A stretch of DNA of 64,000 nucleotides from Cylindrospermopsis curvispora GIHE-G1 (GCF_014489415.1 NZ_CP060822.1:3829501-3893500), one strand, 5' to 3'. Positions 24,969-34,703 are shown, numbered from the stretch's first letter. Numbers and translations are program-made. Notes: a model not told the origin generated them from the sequence alone.

Positions 24969-26771
24969 TTACTTTAATAAATTTAGATTTTCTAGTCTAT
25001 CAATGATTTGGTTAATTTCCATTTTATCAGTAGTTTTATACATCAAATCATATAAATTTGCCTGATTCATGTTAGGGTTATCATGGAAAATAAAATCAAT
25101 ATTGAAATTAAAATTAATTCCCCCAATGTAAGCTACTTTATTCCCTAAAATAGTAATCTTAGCATGGAGATTATCAATCTTGCGAATATTCTGAACATTA
25201 AAGCTCCTCCTATAGAAGTTTTCATATCTCACAGACACACTCGAATCAATAAAAACTCTCGTATTTAATGAACCAAGATAACCTGCTATTTCCCTAGATG
25301 GTTGAAAACTACGACTATAAATTCTGATCTGTTCATTGTGAGGAAAATTGCGGAGGTTTTCTATCAAATCTTGCTGATATTGTGCTGATGTCAAAAAGTT
25401 ATCATGATTTTTTCTATATCTTCGAGGATAAATCACGGAGCGCAACCGAAATCCATCACTATTAGCATCAGGTATAACCTCATTTTTACTGTGATTATAC
25501 CAAAAATTTTGGAAATAACTAATTAGATGTTCATGCTGAGAATTATTACTAACGACTATTCCAGCTTCCGTATTAAAGTCCAAACTGCGACGAGTCAGAT
25601 TACAGGACCCCAGATAAGCAGCTTTTTCCGAAATATAGGTTTTTAAATGGAAAGCACCACTACGAATCAGTATATTCTCACTCAACAGCATTCTCAAACA
25701 AGATTTTTTACGTTCATCGGTTATTTGATATTGTTCCGGTATGACCATAGAATCTGATATTTGTTCATCAATGCGGTCTAAAAGTTCATTGTTTAAATCT
25801 GTTAATATATAAACAGGTAATTTTGCGGACTTGTGACAAATTAATTCTGTTAAGTGCTCATCCTCAATAATATAACTAGAAACTAGTAAAAACTCACTTG
25901 CTTGGTCAATAATTTGGTGGATAGTTCTCCGATTTTTACCACTATCGATTACAAAACTAATTTGAGACGCATGTGAGGGATTTGGTTGTAGTTCATCAGG
26001 TAAACCTATGGGTTGATATTGGTATGTTGACACATATTGATCAACTAGTAACTGAACATCTGTGGTCAATTTTGATATATAATCTTCCTGTATTTTGCTA
26101 CTAAATCCTAGGAATGTAATAGCAGATCTTAATCTGATAGGTAATTCCTCTATAGGAATCCAAATTTTCACTTGTTGAACATTATTATTAGATAGGTGAC
26201 AATCAAAATTAAGAAAGAAATTATTTAAATCATGAGATTTCAAAGCATAATTAATTTTTTCCAAATCAGGTAAATTTTGCCAATAATCTTGAGATGCGTT
26301 CCATAGTAGTTGGATAAAATCTGAGTTTAAACCTGGGTAATCAGATTCTTGTATAGTCAGGAGGTAATTTCCCATTTGTTCATAAACAGTACCAGAAAAA
26401 ATAGGAATTTGTGTATCTCCTGCTGTTAAACTAATGCTTCCTTCCTCGCAGACAAAGTTATAAGCATATTCCTGAATATCTCGATCATTTAATTGAGAGT
26501 CTATATGTTTGAGCAACTTGAGAGATGGTACTTGGTAAATATCACTTGCTCTCATAGCACCACGACTTTGTTTGCACAAGTTAATTAAAACCGATTCTGG
26601 GATAAAATCTAATCCGAAAGATTGACGTAACAATTCAGGTGTTCTTCTCCGATATTTGGTAGATATCGCTTGTACTTCTTGAACTAAATAATTTAAGGAT
26701 ACGGATGTAGCTTGTGTTCCATTTAATAGCAGTCTTTCAAATTTTCCCGATAATCTAACTTGTATTTTCAT
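24969..26771 (-). CDS. Phospholipase D-fold (HKD) nuclease-like protein
   Basis: This 600-residue protein has two HKD motifs: HLKTYI with GSCNLTRRSL following (His375, Lys377), and LHAKITIL with YIGGINFN following (His536, Lys538). Two HxK motifs in one chain make a complete PLD-type active site, and such proteins in defence loci are usually nucleases. Residues 1 to about 270 form an unrecognised N-terminal region. It lies 31 bases after the helicase gene. In CoCoNuT-type systems, as I recall, a PLD nuclease accompanies a helicase, which fits. Lipid hydrolysis cannot be excluded. Confidence 0.75.
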   Translation of the reverse strand: MKIQVRLSGKFERLLLNGTQATSVSLNYLVQEVQAISTKYRRRTPELLRQSFGLDFIPESVLINLCKQSRGAMRASDIYQVPSLKLLKHIDSQLNDRDIQEYAYNFVCEEGSISLTAGDTQIPIFSGTVYEQMGNYLLTIQESDYPGLNSDFIQLLWNASQDYWQNLPDLEKINYALKSHDLNNFFLNFDCHLSNNNVQQVKIWIPIEELPIRLRSAITFLGFSSKIQEDYISKLTTDVQLLVDQYVSTYQYQPIGLPDELQPNPSHASQISFVIDSGKNRRTIHQIIDQASEFLLVSSYIIEDEHLTELICHKSAKLPVYILTDLNNELLDRIDEQISDSMVIPEQYQITDERKKSCLRMLLSENILIRSGAFHLKTYISEKAAYLGSCNLTRRSLDFNTEAGIVVSNNSQHEHLISYFQNFWYNHSKNEVIPDANSDGFRLRSVIYPRRYRKNHDNFLTSAQYQQDLIENLRNFPHNEQIRIYSRSFQPSREIAGYLGSLNTRVFIDSSVSVRYENFYRRSFNVQNIRKIDNLHAKITILGNKVAYIGGINFNFNIDFIFHDNPNMNQANLYDLMYKTTDKMEINQIIDRLENLNLLK

Positions 26772-26802
26772 AATTCACGGTTGATTGAGATGGGGACTTG
26801 AT

Positions 26803-28533
26803 TTAGATGATAACTTGACGTTCTTGAGAGACAGCAGGATGATATAATAATGATCTAAGGGGAGAATTATATCTTCGCCATACATCACAGTCACCAAATA
26901 AAAATAGATAATCTTTTGCTCTTGTTAGGGCTATATTAATATCCTCTACTGGAATATTTTTAGGACTACCTGAACAATTAACCATAATGATTTTCCTTTC
27001 CTTTCCACTCCATTCTCCTGCTGTACCAACAAATAGTTGATTCTGATATATGGATGAGATTGTAGGTAAAATTTCCTTAATAGCATCTGTCTGGGTTGGA
27101 GAAAATGTAATCATCCCTATTTCGGACATAACTTGTCCATCCTGATTTCTGATTAATTTTTCTAAAAATCTAACCATATTTTCTGCTACGGGTTTATCCC
27201 CTACCATGGTGTCAGATACATCTTGCCAAATAATTCTTCTATTAATTTGCGATAGATTGATTCCAGGTAGGTTATCATCAATGTAATATGACTGACTATA
27301 TACCCAATAATTACAAATACACGAGTAGACAACTTTAGCCATGACTGGATGTAGTCTAAACTGTTCCTTTAATGTACAAACATAAGCTGGTGATAAATGC
27401 CTTTGCAGCCATTGAAAGCAATTAAATTGCAAACAGTTATAAGGATATGGGATAGATTTTTTAGCTTGTCCATATGTTGGAGACATATCTTCACCAAACA
27501 AAACCAGTTTTTTGCATAATCCTGCCAAAAATAATAGCTCTATCCAATGGAGACGATTTGCTTCTTCTACGATGATTATATCAAAACTAGTTTCCCATAA
27601 AACCCTATTTTCCACCTGCATGAACTCAGCAACAGTACCAGTAATAGTGACTTGTGGATTGGCTAAAAGTTGACGGGCAATTTCTTCAATTCCTGCTTGT
27701 GAGAGGTGATTATAAATTTGGCTTAATCTTAATTGCTCTTGTAAAAAAGGCAATAGTTGTTTCAACCGATAAGCTAATAAGTTTAGTCTTGCTTGGGTTA
27801 AGTTTTGAAATTCTGACTCTAACTTTAGTATATCTGCTAATTGTTGATAGGTGTTATTTTCAATAATTGGCAACCATGTTTCTAATTTTGCTGGTGTTCT
27901 TAATTTTGACAACTCTACATCTGGTAGTAAATGTAATGGCAAATAATCCATTTTAGCTTGAGCTAAATTATCATAACGTAAGCGATTGATTACCTTTTGA
28001 TAATAATCCCCTTGTGGGGAAAGTACCAGTGGATAAGTTGTTAGGTTATAATAGGGTGACAAGGATGCCAAATTATGAGCTAAAATCAACATCTTATGAG
28101 AACAATCAATAGCCACTTGAGCAAGATTTTTAGCAATAGAGGTTTTTCCTGTTGCTCCTGTTCCGGAAATCACAGTGATAGGACTATTTGAAAGTGCCAT
28201 TTCCAACGCTATTTGTTGATTTCCACTCAGGGGAATCCTAGGACTAATGGAAGGAAAGTTTAAGGATAATCGCTCCTGAGAGTAAAATGCGCTGTTCCTA
28301 CAGATCGTTTGTATGATTACCTCTATGGATAATGAGGCAAAATTGTAAATCTCTAATAGTTTTTCCCATTGTGCTTGGGTAACAGGTGAAATTTCAGCTG
28401 CTGTATATATTAAATTTTTTAATTGTCTTTTAAATCCGCCTCTATCAAGTTCCTCAATTTTATTTTCTTCAGTTTCATTAGGTTCGTTAAAGTTCATACT
28501 AAAGTCCATATTGTAATTCTCATTATAAGTCAT
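26803..28533 (-). CDS. SF1 (Upf1-like) helicase
   Basis: This 576-residue superfamily 1 helicase has motif I GTGATGKT (residues 124-131, preceded by a Q-motif-like NQQIAL), motif II IIIVEEANR, and motif III LVLFGED. It also has motif V GTAGEWSGKE and motif VI NIALTRAKDYLFLFGD. The EEAN form of motif II and the compact layout resemble Upf1/Helz-type helicases that can act on RNA. Residues 1-100 are an unrecognised helical extension. It sits 11 bases after the DUF2357 gene. Family knowledge suggests it remodels or feeds nucleic acid to the PLD nuclease; that is inference. Confidence 0.8.
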   Translation of the reverse strand: MTYNENYNMDFSMNFNEPNETEENKIEELDRGGFKRQLKNLIYTAAEISPVTQAQWEKLLEIYNFASLSIEVIIQTICRNSAFYSQERLSLNFPSISPRIPLSGNQQIALEMALSNSPITVISGTGATGKTSIAKNLAQVAIDCSHKMLILAHNLASLSPYYNLTTYPLVLSPQGDYYQKVINRLRYDNLAQAKMDYLPLHLLPDVELSKLRTPAKLETWLPIIENNTYQQLADILKLESEFQNLTQARLNLLAYRLKQLLPFLQEQLRLSQIYNHLSQAGIEEIARQLLANPQVTITGTVAEFMQVENRVLWETSFDIIIVEEANRLHWIELLFLAGLCKKLVLFGEDMSPTYGQAKKSIPYPYNCLQFNCFQWLQRHLSPAYVCTLKEQFRLHPVMAKVVYSCICNYWVYSQSYYIDDNLPGINLSQINRRIIWQDVSDTMVGDKPVAENMVRFLEKLIRNQDGQVMSEIGMITFSPTQTDAIKEILPTISSIYQNQLFVGTAGEWSGKERKIIMVNCSGSPKNIPVEDINIALTRAKDYLFLFGDCDVWRRYNSPLRSLLYHPAVSQERQVII

Positions 28534-28544
28534 AGTATCTTCTG

Positions 28545-30143
28545 TTAATTGCGTTCAAGCAAATTGGTGATCATTTTGGTAATTATTTCAACGGTTGGAT
28601 AAAATCCCTGCTCCGTCAAATTTTCCGGTAACTTCATTAACCTGAAATTTTGAGATGCAATTTCTAGATTATGATTTTCCCCATAACTCGAATTATAAGT
28701 TGACGGATGTTCTTGTAAATATAATACAATTGCTTGTGAAAATGAATCAAAACTTCTACTTCTTTTTTGCATTTCACTAATTACATCCTGACTGGGAACA
28801 TACCAAAATACCCAAATGGGAAATTCTAACTTTGTGGAATTTAGTTCCCCAGAATCTAACTGATGAATTTCTAAGGTTAACACCCAATCACCTCTAGAAA
28901 TTTCAGCTGGTTTCTGCAAACCAAATACATAAACTTGGTTCTGTAAAAATACTCTAACTGTAACATTTTGATCTCTAGTTAAATAACATCCTTGATCAGC
29001 AATTAAGTTAGATTTAACCAGGGAACTAGCATTTATATTTACATGATTAAATTTGAGTAATGCCGCTGTGAAGTAAATATAAACCACATCCGCCAATAAG
29101 GAATTTCTAAAACTCCATAACTTCTCTTTTTCATACCTCTTGCGTACATATTCTAAATATGCCTGATAAAAACTCTTATATGTAGCATTTTGCTGTAGCA
29201 CATAATTTGGTTTTGTGAACTGATAGTTTTTATTTTGAATCGTATTAACTATTGGCTGACTTTGAAACAAATCAATTACTAATCTAATTTTTCTAACTTC
29301 TCCCCTAAACTGAACTGCTCCACTTCTTTCATATTGAAAACAACTCAAGTGTAAATATCGAGTAAAATAAACCAGAAATTTATTTTCAGGAGTGTTAAAA
29401 TCTTGATATCGTTGAATCCCCATTAGTTCTTGTTTTGAACCAGCTTTTTCTACAGCAGTTAACCCAGGTCTACGAATATAATCTCGTAAACAATAACTAT
29501 CCATTTCTTGAATTTTTCCTACTGGCATTGATTCTGCTTGTCTTCTCAGTTGATGACGTAGCTTGTCACCAATTAATTCTAACTTTCGGCGCAATTGATA
29601 TTTTTTATCTAAGCTGATTACAATTGGTAAATTGGCATCTTTAAGGTTCACAGAGTGTAACTTTTGTGGTACTCGACTGAGCAAAATATGAGATTCCATA
29701 TTAAATCTTACGGTATTTTCTCCACTAAATATGTCTGTAAACATGCCAATAAATAACCGGATTAATTCGGATACTGTTTTATCCAAACGATTTCCTAATC
29801 TATTTTCCCATTCTTCGATTTCTGCTTCCTCTTTAATAGTTTCTAGATCCATAACTTGACCCATGATAGGTAATTTATAAGATTTTTTAGAAACTTCTAA
29901 ATTCAATACAGACCTTAAATCCTGCCAATTATGTTCATCAGAATAGGATAAATTAGCTGGTTGTAAATAGGGAAACCCGATTTGATAAACTCCCGGAACA
30001 ATGGTGATAAACCAAGACGATAAAGATAAATCTTCATATGGTTCCAAAACAATAATTGGACGGTCGCTGGCACTCAATTCAGTCGAATTTGAAATCGGGT
30101 CAGACTGATTCAGATAGGCAAATAAATTGGAATATATTTTCAT
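28545..30143 (-). CDS. DUF2357 protein (McrC-like partner)
   Basis: This 532-residue protein matches the DUF2357 architecture that pairs with McrB-type AAA+ proteins: an N-terminal beta-rich half, a central segment with RRPGLTAVEKAG and FNTPENKFLVYFTRYL, and a C-terminal half where McrC relatives carry a PD-(D/E)XK nuclease. In that part I see DWVLTLEIH but no clear E-x-K, so nuclease activity is doubtful from sequence. Its ATG shares a base with the stop of the McrB-like gene (TAATG), so the two are translationally coupled. It probably forms a complex with the McrB-like protein. Confidence 0.75.
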   Translation of the reverse strand: MKIYSNLFAYLNQSDPISNSTELSASDRPIIVLEPYEDLSLSSWFITIVPGVYQIGFPYLQPANLSYSDEHNWQDLRSVLNLEVSKKSYKLPIMGQVMDLETIKEEAEIEEWENRLGNRLDKTVSELIRLFIGMFTDIFSGENTVRFNMESHILLSRVPQKLHSVNLKDANLPIVISLDKKYQLRRKLELIGDKLRHQLRRQAESMPVGKIQEMDSYCLRDYIRRPGLTAVEKAGSKQELMGIQRYQDFNTPENKFLVYFTRYLHLSCFQYERSGAVQFRGEVRKIRLVIDLFQSQPIVNTIQNKNYQFTKPNYVLQQNATYKSFYQAYLEYVRKRYEKEKLWSFRNSLLADVVYIYFTAALLKFNHVNINASSLVKSNLIADQGCYLTRDQNVTVRVFLQNQVYVFGLQKPAEISRGDWVLTLEIHQLDSGELNSTKLEFPIWVFWYVPSQDVISEMQKRSRSFDSFSQAIVLYLQEHPSTYNSSYGENHNLEIASQNFRLMKLPENLTEQGFYPTVEIITKMITNLLERN

Positions 30144-32374
30144 TATACCTCTTCATCTTCATATACTAAACCCTGCCAAGTAAACTGTCCATAACGCCCC
30201 TTTCTTGCTTTATCAAAGGCTGTAATTAATGGTTGATCATTGATATCATCAATAATTCTGCCCATTTCTTCTAGCTGCTCATGAGCTTCGTCAACCATCA
30301 CTCCTCGTAATTTGGGCAACAGTTTCTGTCCAAATTGATCAGCGAGGGCAAATTTAAAAGCTGGGGATTCAATACTCTCCACTTGTGGATAGTTAACCAC
30401 ATATTGAGTAATAGCTTGGTAAACACGATGTGCAAATGGGTGTCCCATTTTTTCCATTACCTCATTAGCTTGGTTCAGGAAATATTTGACGCTCCTAACT
30501 ATTTCAGAATTGGGATTGGGCAATTTCACCCACGATTGAAAATGAGAATAGGGTAGATAACTGGAATCCTGATATTGAACTGTTGCTCCTTGATTCTCCT
30601 GACGCAATTTTAAATTTTGTGGTCTACCAAAGGTTAAGACATTTGCTCTATCTAGTACTTTGTCAGATAGGGTCTGTGTAGTTTCATCTTCATTCATCGT
30701 TCCCACAAATAAAAAGGAGTTGGGAATTTGTAAACGACGTTCATTTTCACGAATTCGCAAACTACCTACATCCAGTTCTAAGTGGGTCGGGTGATTACGG
30801 CGACTTTCCAATTTAGACAAAAACTCACTAAAGTAATATTCCACTCTGGCTAAATTCATTTCATCCAGTAACACAATGACTATTCTGTCCTGCATTTCTG
30901 GCTGTCCATATTGATATAGTCCTCTCATTAAGTCAGTTGGTTTAAATTTCTTTTCCACATAGTTATAAAAACCCTGCAAATCCTGGGGAGAATCCCATCG
31001 TGGTTGTACAGCTAATGTTAGTAATTGGGCACCAAGATAATTGGCATATCTTTGCGGTAGTTCACTTTTACCCGTCCCACTAATCCCTGCTAAAATTACT
31101 AAGGCAGAAATGTCTTGTACTTTTAAAGATGTGTGGAAAGCATTAACTGTTCTAGTTGAAAAAGTTAATCCTTGGGACCTAATTCTAGTAATAAAATCAG
31201 CTATAAATTCTGATTCTTGCTTTCTTGGTTTAATTATTTGTGGTAGATTATTCCAAAGCTTTTCTTTCAAAGGCTGTAAGGCTAATTCCGCACTATTTTC
31301 TATTTCTACAATTTCCTGTTTGTATCTACTAATTGTTCTTTCAAGTTCCTGTTTTTGTTCTTGTAAATGACCATTGCTCTCTTCTAAAGCTGCTTTCTTA
31401 CCCTGCCAAGTCTGTGTTTCTGTTTCTACCTCTCTTAACCTTGAGCTTTCGTCTGCAATACTCAGTCTTAAACTATGTAATTTTTCTCTTAATTCTTGGA
31501 CTTTTTGGTATTCGTTTTGATTTTCTTGGATTGAATGTAAAATTTGTTGTTTTTCTAATTCTAACCTTTGTATTTCTGGTCTTAACTGATTAACTTTTAC
31601 CTCATAATCTTGGTTTTGTTTAATAATATTATCATAGGTAAAACGCAACAATTCTAAATCAGCTGCACGTTGTTCTAGTTCCTGAGACTGATTTTTCAGA
31701 TTTTCAACTTGTGTGGTCAACTTCTCTAAATCAATTTCTTTAGCCCGTAATTCCAATTCAATAGAAACAGTTTCTTGTCTGCGGGAATCTAAGGATTCCA
31801 GTTGAGAGGTGAGCCCACTGATTTTTCCTTCTAAAGCACTTTTCTCAATTCTAGATTGTTCAATTGCTCGTCTGAGTTCTTCCAATTCTAATAAACGAGG
31901 ATTCTCTTGATTAATCACACTGATGCGATTTTCCAATTCCTGTTTTTGTGCTGTCAGATTGGCAACTGTTTGGGTAATATCTTCCAATCTAGACTGATTT
32001 TGCTCCCATTCTCTTCTAATGAATTCTAACTCAGCTTGCTGATTACCTAATTTCCCTCTCAGGACTACTAGATTTTCTTCTTCCCTTTCTCGGTCTTGTT
32101 GTAACTGCTTTACAGTGGGCCTAAGAGTTTCTATTTGTTGGATTAGGTTTGTTGATTCTTGTCTTGTCAGTTCCCGATTTTTTAGTTCCTCAAGCTTAAC
32201 TAATGTGACCCGATTTCTATCATCTTCCAACTTGCGAACTACAGAAGCTCCCATAATAGCACCAGCAGTGCTACTTAATACCCCTATACTAGCTTGTCCG
32301 TTAGCTATACCCGTCAAGATAACACCAATACCCACACCCGCACTAAGCCCACTAACTATAATCAGATCCTTCAT
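30143..32374 (-). CDS. McrB-like AAA+ ATPase/GTPase with membrane hairpin and long coiled coil
   Basis: The chosen start gives about 743 residues (an in-frame GTG at 32431 would add 19). Residues about 4-45 are glycine-rich and hydrophobic, suggesting two membrane helices. Residues about 45-370 are a long coiled coil rich in Glu/Gln/Leu heptads. The AAA+ domain follows: Walker A GISGTGKSE (Lys436), Walker B IVLLDEMNLA, and a GTMNEDET sensor (Asn561) like that of McrB relatives. A conserved VLDRAN region ends the core. A coiled coil fused to a McrB-type motor is the hallmark of CoCoNuT systems (type IV restriction relatives). It heads the operon. Confidence 0.8.
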   Translation of the reverse strand: MKDLIIVSGLSAGVGIGVILTGIANGQASIGVLSSTAGAIMGASVVRKLEDDRNRVTLVKLEELKNRELTRQESTNLIQQIETLRPTVKQLQQDREREEENLVVLRGKLGNQQAELEFIRREWEQNQSRLEDITQTVANLTAQKQELENRISVINQENPRLLELEELRRAIEQSRIEKSALEGKISGLTSQLESLDSRRQETVSIELELRAKEIDLEKLTTQVENLKNQSQELEQRAADLELLRFTYDNIIKQNQDYEVKVNQLRPEIQRLELEKQQILHSIQENQNEYQKVQELREKLHSLRLSIADESSRLREVETETQTWQGKKAALEESNGHLQEQKQELERTISRYKQEIVEIENSAELALQPLKEKLWNNLPQIIKPRKQESEFIADFITRIRSQGLTFSTRTVNAFHTSLKVQDISALVILAGISGTGKSELPQRYANYLGAQLLTLAVQPRWDSPQDLQGFYNYVEKKFKPTDLMRGLYQYGQPEMQDRIVIVLLDEMNLARVEYYFSEFLSKLESRRNHPTHLELDVGSLRIRENERRLQIPNSFLFVGTMNEDETTQTLSDKVLDRANVLTFGRPQNLKLRQENQGATVQYQDSSYLPYSHFQSWVKLPNPNSEIVRSVKYFLNQANEVMEKMGHPFAHRVYQAITQYVVNYPQVESIESPAFKFALADQFGQKLLPKLRGVMVDEAHEQLEEMGRIIDDINDQPLITAFDKARKGRYGQFTWQGLVYEDEEV

Positions 32375-32517
32375 GCTAACCCAATACCCCCTTTTATACA
32401 ACACAGACACTGTAAACAAGCGGAAAGCCACTTAGCATCTATCAAAAGATAGATATTTTTCCACTTAGCTTCTCAATTCCCTACTTCCTCTTATCATACT
32501 TGTCAAACATTCCTCAC

Positions 32518-32973
32518 ATGGATTACCATGGTGGGCATGATACGTCAGGGCTATTTAGCACAATGAAAGCATTTGAATATATACCACCACTACAGCCTCA
32601 AAAACCATCTTCAACTGTACGCCGTCAGTCGAAAAGACACCTTCGCCAGCGATCGCAATTAATTATGGCAATGGAAGTTTTTGGCAAAATCATAGTAAAT
32701 TTACTTATTATTTCAGTATCAATATCTGCACTGACACGGCTGTTCCCCTATTACTGGTTACAGCAAGACAAGTTAGAAAATATAGAGACACAAGTTAAGC
32801 TTATGAAAACTCGCGTTCGCACCCTAAGAGAAGAATTTACCCGTAATTTTGATCCTAGTCAAGCTCAAAGCATTATGAGAGAACACTCTTACCGCTTACA
32901 ACCTAACCAGCGACAAATTATACTGGTTAATCCAGATAGAAAAACTGTCGAAGCCCTAGATTCCACGCAGTAA
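32518..32973 (+). CDS. Slr1601-family membrane-anchored protein
   Basis: This small protein of about 151 residues is conserved in cyanobacteria. A basic N-terminal segment (RRQSKRHLRQRSQ) precedes a single membrane helix (VNLLIISVSISALTRLFPYY). A short coiled coil (KLENIETQVKLMKTRVRTLREEF) and a tail FDPSQAQSIMREHSYR follow. The layout resembles division-associated proteins of the FtsB/L type, and the family has been annotated as a putative cell division protein. The ATG at 32518 is used; an ATG at 32563 is equally possible. It is divergent from the defence-like operon. Confidence 0.68.
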   Translation: MDYHGGHDTSGLFSTMKAFEYIPPLQPQKPSSTVRRQSKRHLRQRSQLIMAMEVFGKIIVNLLIISVSISALTRLFPYYWLQQDKLENIETQVKLMKTRVRTLREEFTRNFDPSQAQSIMREHSYRLQPNQRQIILVNPDRKTVEALDSTQ

Positions 32974-33017
32974 AAGGTAGTGAGGAAACTATCCTCAGCT
33001 ACCCCATCTTACCATTT

Positions 33018-33100
33018 AAGTGGGTTGAAGTATAAAACCCAACGCCCGCATGGGTTTCGTTCCTCAACCCATTCTACAAATAATTGTGCCCCCTACTTAT
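33018..33100. repeat. MITE-like dispersed repeat, copy 7
   Basis: It runs from AAGTGGGTTGAAGTATAAAACCC to TGTGCCCCCTACTTA, with a palindromic core and both ends recognisable. It lies 5 bases from the TPR gene's stop. No copies were seen to its right. Confidence 0.75.
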
Positions 33101-33105
33101 TTAGT

Positions 33106-33834
33106 TCATTTATACGTGTAAAAACCTAATTCTCCTAACCAATTTTCCACTTGTAGCCTTAGCCTATAGGTGATTATATCCCCTATCTTATCTAAGGAAT
33201 TTGTATGGGATAAGACCCTACGGTAATCTGCGATCGCACAGTTCCAATCGCCCCACAGGTGGTAACTCCTACCCCGTTCTGACCAAATGTGAATCTCGAG
33301 TTGACCAAACAGCAGGGCAATTTCAAAATCATCAATGGCATCTTTGTACTCTCCTAATTCTCGTAAGGTAATACCCCGATTAATCCAGGCGCGCACGTAG
33401 CGGGGATTTAAATCCAAAGCTTGGTCATAATCAGACATGGCCTTAACTAAATCGCCGCCAGCAGCATAGTAGTTAGCTCGGTTATTATAGACGCTGGCCA
33501 ACCTGGGGTTCAACTGCATGGCAGTATTGTAGTCCAGTAGTGCTTTTTGAGCATGACCGCTTTGAAAGTAGATTAACCCCCTGTTATTATAGTCAATAGC
33601 ATTTTCAGGATGACTATCAATTATTTGGTTCAGCAAGGCGATCGCCTTTGTGTACTCTCCTTGATGAGCTAATTGTAAAGCGTATGATCGCATATACTTC
33701 TCATCCTTTAAAGACCCCATGTCTGGAGCTGCTAATTTTTTTTGGTTATAAGACTTGTAAGAACTTTGCCAATTGTTTCTTTTATATAAGGGGTTATTGT
33801 CAGTGTGAGAGTTAAAAAAAGAGTAAGTATCCAT
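33106..33834 (-). CDS. Tetratricopeptide repeat protein
   Basis: This 242-residue soluble protein is built of about four to five TPR units from residue 50 on, for example ALQLAHQGEYTKAIALLNQI, IDYNNRGLIYFQSGHAQKAL, SVYNNRANYYAAGGDLVKAM and WINRGITLRELGEYKDAIDD. The N-terminal 40 residues are polar and low in order. TPR proteins are scaffolds for protein contacts; the specific partner is unknown. Similar short TPR proteins are common in cyanobacteria. Confidence 0.85.
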   Translation of the reverse strand: MDTYSFFNSHTDNNPLYKRNNWQSSYKSYNQKKLAAPDMGSLKDEKYMRSYALQLAHQGEYTKAIALLNQIIDSHPENAIDYNNRGLIYFQSGHAQKALLDYNTAMQLNPRLASVYNNRANYYAAGGDLVKAMSDYDQALDLNPRYVRAWINRGITLRELGEYKDAIDDFEIALLFGQLEIHIWSERGRSYHLWGDWNCAIADYRRVLSHTNSLDKIGDIITYRLRLQVENWLGELGFYTYK

Positions 33835-34193
33835 ATATTTCTGCCCAAGCTAATTGCCCTATGAAATCAAACGATAAAATTTTTCTTGCTGGTAGTTTAG
33901 GTGTACTACTGTATTACTATTATGCCATCTGTGTGCCATTTAGAGATTAAGGAGTAAACAGGTGAGAATCAATTCAAACTACCTATACAATTAGGCCATA
34001 GACCCAGAAACATATACATCACTCCCAAGACTAATTCCAGACAGAATTTGGGTGTGTGTCAAAATTGAGGAAGCAGGGAGTTACAATCAGGCAAAAAGCT
34101 GATTAACACTCTGTGTGGTCACTCCCTAGTGTCACCCTGTACCATTGCATAAACCCAAAAATTCACGAAAAATTCACATTCCGAGTAAACTCC
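33835..34193. other. Intergenic stretch between divergent genes
   Basis: About 360 bases with no supportable gene or RNA. It must carry the promoters of the TPR gene and of the hypothetical gene at 34194, which point away from each other. Confidence 0.4.
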
Positions 34194-34658
34194 ATGACAA
34201 CAGCAATTTCCCATCCCAATGGTTTAGACCTAAGAACCGATGATTATATAGTTATTGGTTTAGCGACTTGTTTTTATAAGGAAGATGGAGAGGTGCATGA
34301 GCTTGAAATTATTGAACCAATTCCTTCAGCAGCATTAGAGGCCATAATAAAAGGGATACCTACATCATATAAACTAGCTTATGCAACCACTTTAGGATCC
34401 ATACTAGATGGGGAAAACCTGTTATTACCCTCCGGATTTCCTGAAACTGCCCAATTTAGCGAAGAGTTTTTGCAAAGAACATTTTCTGCGACGCGCACTT
34501 ATAAGCGACGGGAATCGGCCCAAAGCTTAATTCCCATTGGTACAACTAAAAGCGATTTTAATTATTCTACGGAGCGTAAACGAGTATTAAACGCCGCCAG
34601 GGTTGTTACCAAAGAGGACAATATTAAACAACATTCCCATACCCACAAGGTGCTTTAA
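34194..34658 (+). CDS. Conserved cyanobacterial hypothetical protein
   Basis: This 154-residue soluble protein has no domain that I recognise. The ATG at 34194 (MTTAISHPNGLDL) was chosen because the upstream in-frame extension is not protein-like. The middle contains an EPIPSAALEAIIKGIPTSYK segment. The C-terminal third is basic and disordered-looking, ending in HSHTHKVL. It lies 45 bases before a glutathione S-transferase gene on the same strand and may share its transcript. Confidence 0.6.
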   Translation: MTTAISHPNGLDLRTDDYIVIGLATCFYKEDGEVHELEIIEPIPSAALEAIIKGIPTSYKLAYATTLGSILDGENLLLPSGFPETAQFSEEFLQRTFSATRTYKRRESAQSLIPIGTTKSDFNYSTERKRVLNAARVVTKEDNIKQHSHTHKVL

Positions 34659-34703
34659 AGATAAATTATCGCTTGAAAAACTTGGAGTAATGATTAGTCA
34701 AAT

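Noticed and set aside
22416-32431. DISARM or BREX system
   Set aside because: A PLD protein is present, but there is no methyltransferase, DUF1998 protein, PglZ or Lon-like gene; the McrB/DUF2357 pair points elsewhere.
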